Notes: generated by a model from the sequence alone, not told the origin. A DNA stretch of 10,374 nt from Chloracidobacterium sp. UBA6041 (GCA_002427845.1 DIYZ01000040.1:4961-15334), one strand, 5' to 3'. Shown: positions 1 through 7,291, numbered from the stretch's first letter. Made by a program: numbers and translations.

Positions 1-285
1 TTCGCCGAGTTTGAAAAATGTTACGGCGATGATCCGAACGGGCGAAGTAAACGAAAGGATCTGGGCGAAGAAGGTCGCTTCCGCAAGTTTTCCATCAGCG
101 AGATCAAGAAGCGCGACTACAAACTCGACATCACCTGGCTGAAGGATGAATCGCTCGAAGACAGCGATGATCTGCCCGAACCACAGGACTTGGCCGCCGA
201 AGCGATAACAGAGCTTGAAGCGGTTGTGGATGATTTAAGAGAGATTGTGAGTTTGATTGAGAAAGAGGAAGCAGTCGCCGCATGA
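1..285 (+). CDS. hsdM: Type I restriction-modification methylase subunit HsdM, C-terminal part (5' end outside window)
   Basis: The frame is open from base 1 and gives the last 94 residues of an HsdM-type N6-adenine methyltransferase, the modification subunit that works with HsdS. Visible signatures are the segment RFRKFSISEIKKRDYKLDIT followed by WLKDESLEDSDDLPEP and a helical tail rich in E, L and V, which matches the end of many HsdM proteins. The catalytic domain with its NPPY motif lies upstream, outside the window. The stop TGA at 283-285 overlaps an ATG at 282-284, an ATGA overlap that probably was the original start of hsdS before the spacer was inserted. The subunit identity is secure from the tail and from the HsdS gene that follows; nothing can be said of its activity. 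Confidence 0.9.
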   Translation, partial: FAEFEKCYGDDPNGRSKRKDLGEEGRFRKFSISEIKKRDYKLDITWLKDESLEDSDDLPEPQDLAAEAITELEAVVDDLREIVSLIEKEEAVAA

Positions 286-292
286 GTGAGCT
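253..292 (+). repeat. Direct repeat copy A at the hsdM/hsdS junction
   Basis: This stretch at the end of hsdM matches the stretch at 494-540 just upstream of and including the start of hsdS. Both begin TTGATTG, then share a GAAAGAG core, and end in cagtcgcNgcatgagtgaNct, with 19 of 21 bases identical over 272-292 against 520-540. Both copies contain an ATG followed by AGT GA(G/A) CT, coding MSEL. Two partial copies of the junction on either side of a hairpin-rich segment suggest a duplication that accompanied its insertion. Confidence 0.75.
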
Positions 293-493
293 TGGCGGGT
301 GTTCCGGCCTGAAGGGCCGACGGAAATTAGCCGTGGGCAAGGCCCACGGTCCGTAGCGAATTTGTTTTCTCGACCCGGAGGGGCGACGGAATTCCAGCGC
401 CCTTTCAGGGCGCCTCTGTTAATTAACTCGATTGTTCCGGGAGCTGCGCTGCGCTTGCACCCGGCTAATTTCCATCGCGCCTCCGGCGCAGGA
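293..493. repeat. Hairpin-rich insert between hsdM and hsdS, probable interspersed repeat element
   Basis: About 200 bp of non-coding DNA between the two junction copies. It holds a run of short perfect inverted repeats: ccgtgggc (331-338) with gcccacgg (342-349), loop 3; gcgccct (397-403) with agggcgc (407-413), loop 3; gcgcc (477-481) with ggcgc (485-489), loop 3; and GGCC arms around TGAA near 306-318. Between them sit purine-rich motifs such as cccggaggggcgacgg. Serial small GC hairpins of this type are typical of non-autonomous interspersed elements in some large environmental genomes; that link is from memory. It is open in the hsdS frame from 299, but the predicted peptide is rich in R, P and G and has no protein-like character. 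An element boundary cannot be fixed from one copy. Confidence 0.6.
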
Positions 494-540
494 TTGATTG
501 GCGAAAGAGAAAGACGAAACAGTCGCGGCATGAGTGAACT
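494..540 (+). repeat. Direct repeat copy B, containing the present hsdS start
   Basis: Partner of the copy at 253-292. It carries a 7-base expansion relative to copy A between the GAAAGAG core and cagtcgc. The ATG at 530-532 corresponds base for base to the ATG at 282-284 in copy A, so the duplication appears to have supplied the displaced hsdS with its original start codon. Confidence 0.75.
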
Positions 541-2002
541 ACCGGAAGGATGGGCAAGAACGAACTTGGCGGATATCGGCCGCTGGTCCTCGGGGGGCAC
601 ACCTTCCCGCAGCGGGGCCGACTACTTTGGTCAAGGTATTCCATGGGTCAAGAGTGGCGATCTAACTGATGGTTTGATTACACGTACGGAAGAACAGATT
701 ACAGTTCTCGGGTTGAAAAACAGTTCCGCGAAATTGATGCCGAGAGGAACAATCTCGATTGCATTATACGGCGCAACGATTGGAAAACTTGGCCTTTTAG
801 GTTTTCCAGCTGCCACAAACCAGGCATGCGCGAACGTTGTTCCGAACAAGGAATTGATTAAGCCGCAGTATCTTTTCTTCTACCTCATGTCTGAAAGGAA
901 AACTCTGATTGACAAGGGCCAAGGTGGAGCGCAGCCGAACATCAGTCAGGAAATAGTCAAGGCTCACCCAATTGTACTCCCGCCGCTCAACGAACAACGC
1001 CGCATCGTGACGAAGTTGGAAAAGCTTTTGAGTCGAGTGGATGCGGCGCAAGCGCGACTCGCAACCATACCGCGCACTCTCAAACGATTTCGGCAATCAG
1101 TTCTCGCGGCAGCGTGTTCCGGACGGCTGACGGCTAGTTGGCGAAGGACGCACTCCAACAACGAACCTGCTCCGGCCCGGCTTGCGAAAATCAAGCAAGC
1201 ACGTTTGGCTCTTGTAAGAAGCGACGTTCAAGCAGCGAAAATCTCTAAGACGTTCAGCGAAATAGAATCTCAGGCAGATGTTGTGGCACCGAGAGGGTGG
1301 TTGATTTTAAGAGCCGAAAGCATTTGTGATTTTATTACGAAGGGCACAACACCGAATACAAAGGAAATAACATCAAATGGTGAGGTGCCGTTTCTCAAGG
1401 TTCAGCACATCATCGACAACAAACTGGAGTTTTGGTCGTTGCCTTGCTTTGTGCCAAATGAGATTCATAACGGTGTTCTGAAAAGGTCGAAGGTTTTTCC
1501 ACGCGACGTTCTGATGAACATCGTCGGCCCGCCACTCAATAAAGTAGCAATCGTGCCCAACGATTTTCCTGAGTGGAATATCAATCAAGCGTTAGCCATC
1601 TTTAGACCCGTTGAGGGCGTTGAGCCAGAATATCTGCAGCTCATTCTTTCCCATGAAGAAACTTTAGAACACGTTTTGCAAGAGACACGAGGCATAGTAG
1701 GTCAAAGCAACATCTCGTTAGAGCAATGCAGAGATTTGCTGATCCTTTTGCCCACCCAGGCCGAACAACAAGAAATCATCCGCCGCGTCAAAGCCCTCTT
1801 CAAAACCGCCGACGCCCTCGAAGCGCGTTACCGCAAAGCGAAAACGCACGTTGACAGGCTCACGCAATCCATCCTCGCCAAAGCCTTCCGCGGCGACCTC
1901 GTCCCCCAAGACCCCAACGACGAACCCGCGTCGGCCTTGCTCGAACGCATTCGTCAAACCAGAGATGCGACTGGCGTGAAGAAACGGAGCGTCGGCCGAT
2001 GA
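530..2002 (+). CDS. hsdS: Type I restriction-modification specificity subunit HsdS
   Basis: 490 residues, the usual size for a full HsdS, which binds DNA and determines the bipartite target of the HsdM/HsdR complex. There are two target-recognition domains. The first (about 1-150) opens LPEGWARTNLADIG and has SGGTPSRS and IPWVKSGDL. The second (about 253-410) opens APRGWLIL and has KGTTPNTKE and VPFLKVQHI. Each is followed by a conserved helical spacer: PPLNEQRRIVTKLEKLLSRV at 151-170, ending in a cluster like SVLAAACSGRL; and LPTQAEQQEIIRRVKALF at 407-424, ending SILAKAFRGDLVPQDP. The start at 530 is preferred over the open frame from 299, because MSELPEGW is a typical HsdS opening and the upstream part is repeat DNA. 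Base use changes inside the gene: recognition domain 2 is AT-richer, and the last 80 codons are C-rich at third positions, which suggests domain exchange. It overlaps the next gene by 4 bp. Confidence 0.95.
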   Translation: MSELPEGWARTNLADIGRWSSGGTPSRSGADYFGQGIPWVKSGDLTDGLITRTEEQITVLGLKNSSAKLMPRGTISIALYGATIGKLGLLGFPAATNQACANVVPNKELIKPQYLFFYLMSERKTLIDKGQGGAQPNISQEIVKAHPIVLPPLNEQRRIVTKLEKLLSRVDAAQARLATIPRTLKRFRQSVLAAACSGRLTASWRRTHSNNEPAPARLAKIKQARLALVRSDVQAAKISKTFSEIESQADVVAPRGWLILRAESICDFITKGTTPNTKEITSNGEVPFLKVQHIIDNKLEFWSLPCFVPNEIHNGVLKRSKVFPRDVLMNIVGPPLNKVAIVPNDFPEWNINQALAIFRPVEGVEPEYLQLILSHEETLEHVLQETRGIVGQSNISLEQCRDLLILLPTQAEQQEIIRRVKALFKTADALEARYRKAKTHVDRLTQSILAKAFRGDLVPQDPNDEPASALLERIRQTRDATGVKKRSVGR

Positions 2003-2472
2003 GAATTTCAGGGGCGAAAAACGCCATGAATCGCGCCATTCAAGACCTGTTGTGTCGTCCCCTGACGACGAAGGAAAAGAATCTAGTCTGGGAATATTTC
2101 AAGTCTCGCTGCGCCTACTGCGACAAGCGCATTAATCGAGCCCACCGACACGGACATATGGATCATCTTGATTGCAGTGCCACTGGAGGAGGAAACGCGA
2201 TTCACAATCGAGTGCTGGCCTGCAAGGAATGCAATGGTAACGAGAAACGCGAACAGAATTGGAAACGATTCCTGAAGTCCAAGTGCAAGGACGCGGAGAC
2301 GTTCCAGCACCGACTCGACAATATCAAGGTCTGGCAGAAGCAGTGTCCTAAGCCGATCGCAACAGTTCTCAGCACCCAAGCTGAGAAGGCCAAACTCGCT
2401 GTCGAAGAAGCGGTCAAGAATTTCGAAGAAAAATTCGTCCATCTCCGAACATTGATTCGTCTACCTCAATGA
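1999..2472 (+). CDS. Small HNH endonuclease
   Basis: 157 residues with a zinc-stabilised HNH nuclease core. Visible in order are C38-A-Y-C41, H53-M-D55-H56 (H56 as the likely general base), GGGNAIHN with N70, then C75-K-E-C78-N79. This is the CxxC...DH...N...CxxCN arrangement of the HNH superfamily, with a two-knuckle zinc site. The C-terminal half is helical and charged and matches nothing I know. The ATG at 1999 overlaps the hsdS stop (ATGA), suggesting coupled translation; the ATG at 2026 is an alternative start with the domain intact. Such genes occur as stand-alone restriction nucleases, as the PtuB part of Septu systems, and as passengers. No ATPase partner is visible here, so a Septu assignment is not supported. 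A nuclease role with the HsdM/HsdS pair is inferred only from position. Confidence 0.85.
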   Translation: MRISGAKNAMNRAIQDLLCRPLTTKEKNLVWEYFKSRCAYCDKRINRAHRHGHMDHLDCSATGGGNAIHNRVLACKECNGNEKREQNWKRFLKSKCKDAETFQHRLDNIKVWQKQCPKPIATVLSTQAEKAKLAVEEAVKNFEEKFVHLRTLIRLPQ

Positions 2473-2482
2473 GGATGTACGC

Positions 2483-3460
2483 ATGTCACAGTATTCCGAG
2501 ATAGTGTGTGACCTCCTTCAGTCCAGACGTGCTGAACCATCAGCGACGGAAGTGTTTAAGCACTGGAAGCATGATGCAGATTTATGCCCCAAGCTTCGGA
2601 ACCAAATTGAGGCTATTTTCAGCGGATTCAAGAAATATCACACGGTTAGTTACGATATACAAGGGCTAAAGGATCAAGGGACTGACGTGCTTCTAATTGA
2701 GTGGGTAGATGACCAGAAGGAGTTTGTGTGTTTTCAGGTAAAGGGTGAATGGGATCTGGCTCAGAATAGCTACCTACAGACACTAAAGGCTCAGTATTTC
2801 GACACGAGGACTAGATACGGATCCAAACTCAAGGCATATTACATTTTGGTGTGTTACAGCATTGTAGCCGAGGCGAGTAAGACGGGACAGCCAGTTGTGG
2901 ACAAGGCAAGAAAAGAAAAGGTCAAAGGAATTATTCGAGAGTTTGCTCTTGAGACCAACGTTCGCGTGGTCGAGCCAGAGTACGCGGCTTGGTTCCTGTC
3001 GCTTAACACAATACGGATTGACGCAATAATTAGGAGTAGGTTTGGCGACCAGGATGTCGTCTTTAAAGAGGCCCGGAACCTAGTCCGTGATTTGGGAGTG
3101 ATGGAGAAGATAATTCTACTCTTTATCCTTTGGCTCCATCTGTTCCATAACAAGGCAACCGTGACCGCCGACGAGATAATTCACTCGCCAGACATGCAGC
3201 GACTTCATCAGAGAATTGCCGAGCAGGCGGACGATTTGCTGTATGACTTTGACTATCAAATTGCTCATGATCTGGAGACGCTTCAAAACAACTTCGTAGA
3301 ATGTGATTCAACTGGTGGGTTCTCACTCCCTCTCCAAAGCGTCCAACCGTTAGCCATACTGATGATGGACGGCAGCGTTCGATATAACTACCAGGATGCT
3401 GAGTTGCTGGAGTATACGCTACGAATTTTGGGAGGTTTCGATCTGTCGGACTCTGACTAG
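2483..3460 (+). CDS. Mrr-like PD-(D/E)XK nuclease domain protein (QxK variant)
   Basis: 325 residues. The N-terminal third contains GLKDQGTD68VLLIEW, then FVCFQ85VK87GEW. This is a beta-hairpin with D68 on one strand and Q85-x-K87 on the next, the (G)xD...QxK form of the PD-(D/E)XK fold seen in Mrr-type restriction endonucleases. E43 in the preceding helix (QIEAIFSGF) could complete the metal site. Residues about 207-325 form a second region, beginning with a hydrophobic helix and VTADEIIHSPD, that may be a winged-helix or similar binding domain; this is a guess. It starts 10 bp after the HNH gene, with GAGG at 2470-2473 as a weak ribosome site. Its base composition is AT-richer than hsdS. 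It lies in the same direction as, and close behind, the restriction genes, so a DNA-cleaving role in defence is likely. The exact family is not recognised. Confidence 0.7.
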   Translation: MSQYSEIVCDLLQSRRAEPSATEVFKHWKHDADLCPKLRNQIEAIFSGFKKYHTVSYDIQGLKDQGTDVLLIEWVDDQKEFVCFQVKGEWDLAQNSYLQTLKAQYFDTRTRYGSKLKAYYILVCYSIVAEASKTGQPVVDKARKEKVKGIIREFALETNVRVVEPEYAAWFLSLNTIRIDAIIRSRFGDQDVVFKEARNLVRDLGVMEKIILLFILWLHLFHNKATVTADEIIHSPDMQRLHQRIAEQADDLLYDFDYQIAHDLETLQNNFVECDSTGGFSLPLQSVQPLAILMMDGSVRYNYQDAELLEYTLRILGGFDLSDSD

Positions 3461-3491
3461 AACAATGTGTCTCGTGAAGGTCTGTTTCGGG

Positions 3492-4457
3492 ATGACTATG
3501 CCTACGATAAGCTACAACCCAACTCGGTTTCCACCAGCCTATCACCCCAGACTCGCGGGTCGTCAGGCGCTGAGTTTCACGTGGGCAGAATTGGTCTGGT
3601 CGGCAATATCTGTGGGACGCCGTGAACTACTGCATCTCTTCAGGCATGGCCCGTTTTCCGCATTTGAAATGGTGTATAGGGCGGCGATGATATACGCAAA
3701 TCTCTGCGAAACCTCCTCGAATACTTTAACGCGCTCCAGCGCGTATGACGGTTTGGATCCTTCCGAGAAGAGCGCGATTTCGTATTTCATGGGAATGACG
3801 CTTGCCAAACTATTTGCGGATAAGCTTCTTGATGTCCCATGGCTAATGCATTTGGACGTTTATCGCGCTGAACTTCAGCCTACTGCTATTCGAGGTAGAT
3901 CCCGGCCGGACTTGGTCGGGCAGAACTCAACAGGCGAATGGATCGCAATTGAATCAAAGGGTCGGACTAACGAATACGATCGAATCGCGTTGGAACGCGC
4001 GAAGGGACAGGTGGAAAATCTCTCGGGCATTCAAGGCGTTGCACCCGCTCTGCGCGTGGCCATGTTGGCTTACTTTGACGATGGTATTTTGGAATGTGCT
4101 ATTGATGATCCCGACAAAAAGAAGACTAAAGCCAGAGAAGAGGTTGATCTACCACTGACCAAGGAGAGGTTACTCGAGGGGTATTACCGTCCATTCCGTG
4201 AATGGCTGCGCGAAGCGCCGAACACGCGCACCGAAGAGATCGGCACCCGCCAATACATAGTTGGATATATGCCAGAAGTTGATATTTCGGTCGGTATAAG
4301 TGACGACCTTCTCCTTGAAAACGTGGAGGCTCAGGCTAGGCCTCGGGAACGCTCTTCCACTGATCGTCAATACGAAGGACCCGATGGTGTTTTGGTTCGC
4401 GTGGGTGAGTTGTGGTCAGAGCCTAATATGAGGCGACAGCCACAGGAACGCCGGTAG
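3492..4457 (+). CDS. PD-(D/E)XK nuclease-like protein of unknown family
   Basis: 321 residues from the ATG at 3492. The frame is open from 3396, but that part overlaps the previous gene and has no ribosome site; GAAGG at 3476-3480 and GGG at 3489-3491 favour ATG 3492 or 3498. The core motif is R138-P139-D140-L-V-G, about 14 residues later E154-S-K156-G-R. This is the classical PD...ExK catalytic set with a short turn (QNSTGEW) between strands, followed by a helix (EYDRIALERAKGQVENLSGI) typical of the fold. The N-terminal 100 residues are helical. The tail from about 225 is acidic then basic (DDPDKKKTKAREEVD) and unrecognised. The fold and likely metal-dependent nuclease role are supported by the motif. 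Whether it is a restriction enzyme or a partner of the preceding protein is inference. The stop is 30 bp from the convergent gene on the other strand. Confidence 0.7.
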   Translation: MTMPTISYNPTRFPPAYHPRLAGRQALSFTWAELVWSAISVGRRELLHLFRHGPFSAFEMVYRAAMIYANLCETSSNTLTRSSAYDGLDPSEKSAISYFMGMTLAKLFADKLLDVPWLMHLDVYRAELQPTAIRGRSRPDLVGQNSTGEWIAIESKGRTNEYDRIALERAKGQVENLSGIQGVAPALRVAMLAYFDDGILECAIDDPDKKKTKAREEVDLPLTKERLLEGYYRPFREWLREAPNTRTEEIGTRQYIVGYMPEVDISVGISDDLLLENVEAQARPRERSSTDRQYEGPDGVLVRVGELWSEPNMRRQPQERR

Positions 4458-4487
4458 CACTTGTGATTGGCCACAGTCACGAGGCGC

Positions 4488-5843
4488 TCAGTTGACTCGC
4501 ACCTCGTGTAGACGCTTCAAGAAACTATTTGTAGCCGAAAACAACTCAATTGTGGCATCCATCACGACTAGGTTTTGTCGCCAAAAGCGAGGCGGTACTT
4601 GCCTATCTCGCGCTCGAGTGAATTCGACAAGGAGATCGACTAGTTCACGATCTTGAAAACTGAGTCGGTTTTCCTTTTTTCGCCCATGCTCTGAAAAGAT
4701 TCTTAACTCCGCATCATGCAGGGCCGACTCTGGCAGTGCGAGATGCAGAGACTTCCGAAAGGGAAACAAGTTATGAAATGCGCTGTTTCTGGCATCGGAA
4801 ATTGTTGCCGAATAATTCTTCAAAGACGGCTTGTTTCGTGAACGGCTCCAAGGCAAACCCTTAAACGCCTCAGACAAAGCGTTATGCTCGGCTATGGTTC
4901 CCCAAAGGACAATGGGCTTTAAATCGCAAATCGAGACAATCAAACTGAGATACGTCGTTGCATCGCTGGCAAAGTTATACGCAATCCGAAGAATCTCATT
5001 CATCCCACCACTCAGTTCTTCGATGGAAGTCTGCTGGAGCGCATCCGCGTATTGGCTTCGCTGCTCATTGAGGACTGCGAGAATTGAATCTGTCATGCCT
5101 GTTCCGATTTCACTTCCCTTGGATGGCAAGAGCAGCGAAGCTACAGCCCGATCTTGCAGTTGATCCAGAGCAATACCCAGAGCTTCGATCAAACCACCCG
5201 GTAGCTCAGTTTCCTTGGCTTGGTAGTAAGTGGCAATGGCTTCTGCAAGAGGCTCCTCGTCATGGGTATCTCGCACTGTAATTTCTCTACCCTCAATCTG
5301 AACTGGCTCCGTCGCACGCGGATCCCAGTAGATCGTGTCATAATCCGCATGGCCTACGCTCTCAGCCAAGACTGTCGCGTCTTCGATCCCTCCAATGAGA
5401 ATAAAAAGTAGTTGACCCAAGTTATCAAGCTCGTTATCGACTGCGTCCTCCAACGATTGGATTGGCGGCTTGGGAATTTTGTGTCCAAGATGCTTAAAGT
5501 CAAGATTGATTCTGAGGTCAGTGGCAATCGAGGGCCGAGGTCGTAATGACTTGTCCTCATCAACTTGCAGAACTAGATATTTCTCTGACTTAACAGTGCT
5601 CACATTCCGATAGACAAAGGAGTTATTGATCACCACATAGTCCTCTGCCTCCACCGAAACAGTCTTAAGCCACTCAGAGAAGGCCGGCTGATCTGTTAGT
5701 CGAGTAATGGATTGCGCAATGTCTTGAATAACGTCTTCGACACTCATATCTCGTTGGACTATTCGAAATCCTTGGGAAATTGCGATGCCTCTCCGGTCAG
5801 TTGTTCGAAACTCTTCCCCAACGCAACCTTGGTCGTAACCCAA
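4488..5843 (-). CDS. Uncharacterised protein with HEPN-like R-x4-H motif
   Basis: 451 residues if started at TTG 5843, or 419 from ATG 5747. The TTG is preceded by AGGGGG and GGGAAG, so translation could begin there, but the choice is open. Residues about 40-190 are mixed alpha/beta. From about 280 to the end the protein is strongly helical and contains ISDAR352-N-S-A-F-H357-NLFPF: an R-x4-H motif with N after R, the pattern of HEPN domains, many of which are RNA-cutting toxins of defence systems. Further conserved-looking blocks are RLSFQDRELVDLLVEFTRAR and the tail VVMDATIELFSATNSFLKRL. No signal peptide or clear membrane segment is seen, so it is probably cytoplasmic. It follows the coiled-coil membrane protein by 36 bp on the same strand. 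The ORF is supported by its length and even coding character; the HEPN reading rests on the motif and helix content only. Confidence 0.6.
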   Translation of the reverse strand: MGYDQGCVGEEFRTTDRRGIAISQGFRIVQRDMSVEDVIQDIAQSITRLTDQPAFSEWLKTVSVEAEDYVVINNSFVYRNVSTVKSEKYLVLQVDEDKSLRPRPSIATDLRINLDFKHLGHKIPKPPIQSLEDAVDNELDNLGQLLFILIGGIEDATVLAESVGHADYDTIYWDPRATEPVQIEGREITVRDTHDEEPLAEAIATYYQAKETELPGGLIEALGIALDQLQDRAVASLLLPSKGSEIGTGMTDSILAVLNEQRSQYADALQQTSIEELSGGMNEILRIAYNFASDATTYLSLIVSICDLKPIVLWGTIAEHNALSEAFKGLPWSRSRNKPSLKNYSATISDARNSAFHNLFPFRKSLHLALPESALHDAELRIFSEHGRKKENRLSFQDRELVDLLVEFTRARDRQVPPRFWRQNLVVMDATIELFSATNSFLKRLHEVRVN

Positions 5844-5879
5844 GGCACGCGGTAGCTTCCCAAATCCCCCTGGCTGCGT

Positions 5880-7286
5880 TTACTTCTTTGCGAGCATTTC
5901 CAGAGCCATTTTCAGCAAGTCAAGTGCTGAGCCAGTGACTTGTTTATCGCTTTTGCTTTCGGCAATTGGCTCGCTCTGGCCAAAAAACCTTTTGGCTAAC
6001 TCTGTCTTGACGGCGAACTGAGTGTCATCAGGCAACAGCGCCAAATATGGATTGATAGATGCTAACTCCAACTCCATTTTTCGACTTTGACGTTCGACAT
6101 TCTGGTGTTTCTCGGCTTCTCGAGCTGCCCAGGCCGCCGCAATACCAAAGGCAATCGCTACGAATGCTCGCGCTCCAAACACGCCTAACTTAAAGTCACC
6201 TTGAATTGTTGAGTGGAAGGCAATTATGGCAAAGACAATTAAGCCGGCCATGAAGATGAACGTAAGGCCGTGCCAAACCCAAGCTGCCGCCCGCTCTTGG
6301 TTGGCAACCTTCTGATAGCCCCCGACCATTCCGGTATTGCCGATAACCTGCACAAGCTTTTCGGCCTCGCCCTTGCGAACCTCCAGCTGATCTAGATATT
6401 CCTGGACATTCTCGGAGAATTCCTTTTCCAGAGCTTTTCGAGAGTCTTTGAGTTCAGTGGTTAGCGTCTTGAAGCCGTCCTTGTGTTGGGCGATCAGTTC
6501 GGTGAGTTTTGTCTTTCCATTGTCCAAGACTTCTTTGAGGGACGCGGCTGTATTCTCGTATTCGGTCTTATAACTCTCCTGGCGTTGGTCTTCCGCAGCT
6601 TCGAACTGGGTCTTAAAATTTGTTGTTTGCGAAGACATTTCCTGTTTAGCCGAGTCAAGCATGCTCTTGAGTTCGTCTCTAATGGTCTTTATTTCTTGCG
6701 CGTATTCGGACCGTCTTGTGTTTTCCGCTTCCGAGAACTGCTGTTGGAACTGTGAAATCGCAGTATCCAACCTGGCTTTTTGCGATGTGATCTCCGACGT
6801 GAACTCGGTGAAGCGCCGATTGACGTCTTTGAACTGTTGTTCGGACTTCTCGTACTCGGTTTCCAGGTTTCGAGCATGTTGTCCTAGCGATCGACGTAGC
6901 GATGTAACGGCCTCGCGAAGGCCCTCGATTTCTTCCGGAGTTCTAGCAACGGGGATTGAGGAGAGTTGGGTGAGAATGTTATCAACTGTATTATTTGCGC
7001 CGATTAGGAGCGCCACGTTTTGGTTTGATTTGTAGCCGTTGACCTGTTCGATTTGTTGTCTTATGAAAGCATCGAGTGTGTTTAATCTCTCGTCAGAGAC
7101 CAGATTCGGATCCACGGAAGCGAGAGAATTGACCACCAACCGCTGAACTTGCCTCAACCGATCAATAGCCTCGATGGCCGTTACCTCGTTTTCCTCCAAG
7201 GCTTCAATTTCTGTGAGCGCGGTATCAAGAGCCGGAAGGGTTACATGTATTTGGTGGGCAGTGAATTTGTCAGTCCATTCGGACAT
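5880..7286 (-). CDS. Long coiled-coil protein with two C-terminal transmembrane helices
   Basis: 468 residues. Residues about 110-315 form a long, almost uninterrupted coiled coil rich in E, K, Q and S. It contains a duplicated 44-residue unit: F180-QQQFSEAE and F224-KTQFEAAE, each continuing R-x-x-x-Y...LK-x-x-LD-x-x-K. Two membrane helices follow, about 336-357 (WVWHGLTFIFMAGLIVFAII) and 369-388 (FGARAFVAIAFGIAAAWAAR). A short basic, helical tail then holds KMELELASINPYLALLPD and LAKRFFGQ. With two helices, both the coiled coil and the tail should lie on the same side, probably the cytoplasm. The ATG at 7286 has an excellent ribosome site. It may be a membrane-anchored sensor or scaffold for the downstream HEPN-like protein; that role is inferred from the pairing alone. 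I recognise the general architecture but no named family. Confidence 0.75.
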   Translation of the reverse strand: MSEWTDKFTAHQIHVTLPALDTALTEIEALEENEVTAIEAIDRLRQVQRLVVNSLASVDPNLVSDERLNTLDAFIRQQIEQVNGYKSNQNVALLIGANNTVDNILTQLSSIPVARTPEEIEGLREAVTSLRRSLGQHARNLETEYEKSEQQFKDVNRRFTEFTSEITSQKARLDTAISQFQQQFSEAENTRRSEYAQEIKTIRDELKSMLDSAKQEMSSQTTNFKTQFEAAEDQRQESYKTEYENTAASLKEVLDNGKTKLTELIAQHKDGFKTLTTELKDSRKALEKEFSENVQEYLDQLEVRKGEAEKLVQVIGNTGMVGGYQKVANQERAAAWVWHGLTFIFMAGLIVFAIIAFHSTIQGDFKLGVFGARAFVAIAFGIAAAWAAREAEKHQNVERQSRKMELELASINPYLALLPDDTQFAVKTELAKRFFGQSEPIAESKSDKQVTGSALDLLKMALEMLAKK

Positions 7287-7291
7287 AAGCG

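Noticed and set aside
282..356. 24-codon ORF starting at the hsdM stop overlap
   Set aside because: Only its first four codons (MSEL) belong to hsdS; the rest runs into the insert and ends at TAG. It is a leftover start rather than a gene.
299..529. Upstream extension of HsdS in the same open frame (77 residues)
   Set aside because: The peptide is translated hairpin repeat DNA rich in R, P and G; HsdS homology starts at MSELPEGW, and the ATG at 530 is a duplicate of the original junction start.
1999..2472. Septu (PtuA/PtuB) assignment for the HNH gene
   Set aside because: No ABC-type ATPase partner lies beside it; the neighbours are HsdS and a PD-(D/E)XK protein.
3107..3157. Membrane helix in the Mrr-like protein (KIILLFILWLHLF)
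   Set aside because: It is only about 13 hydrophobic residues, single, and followed by a pattern suiting a helix-turn-helix; a soluble nuclease is more likely.
3396..3491. Longer start for the second PD-(D/E)XK protein
   Set aside because: This part overlaps the previous gene in another frame, is C/W-rich and has no ribosome site; ATG 3492 fits better.
4458..4487. Bidirectional terminator between the convergent operons
   Set aside because: Only a 4-5 bp imperfect stem (TTGTG...CACAG) is visible and there is no T-run on either strand.
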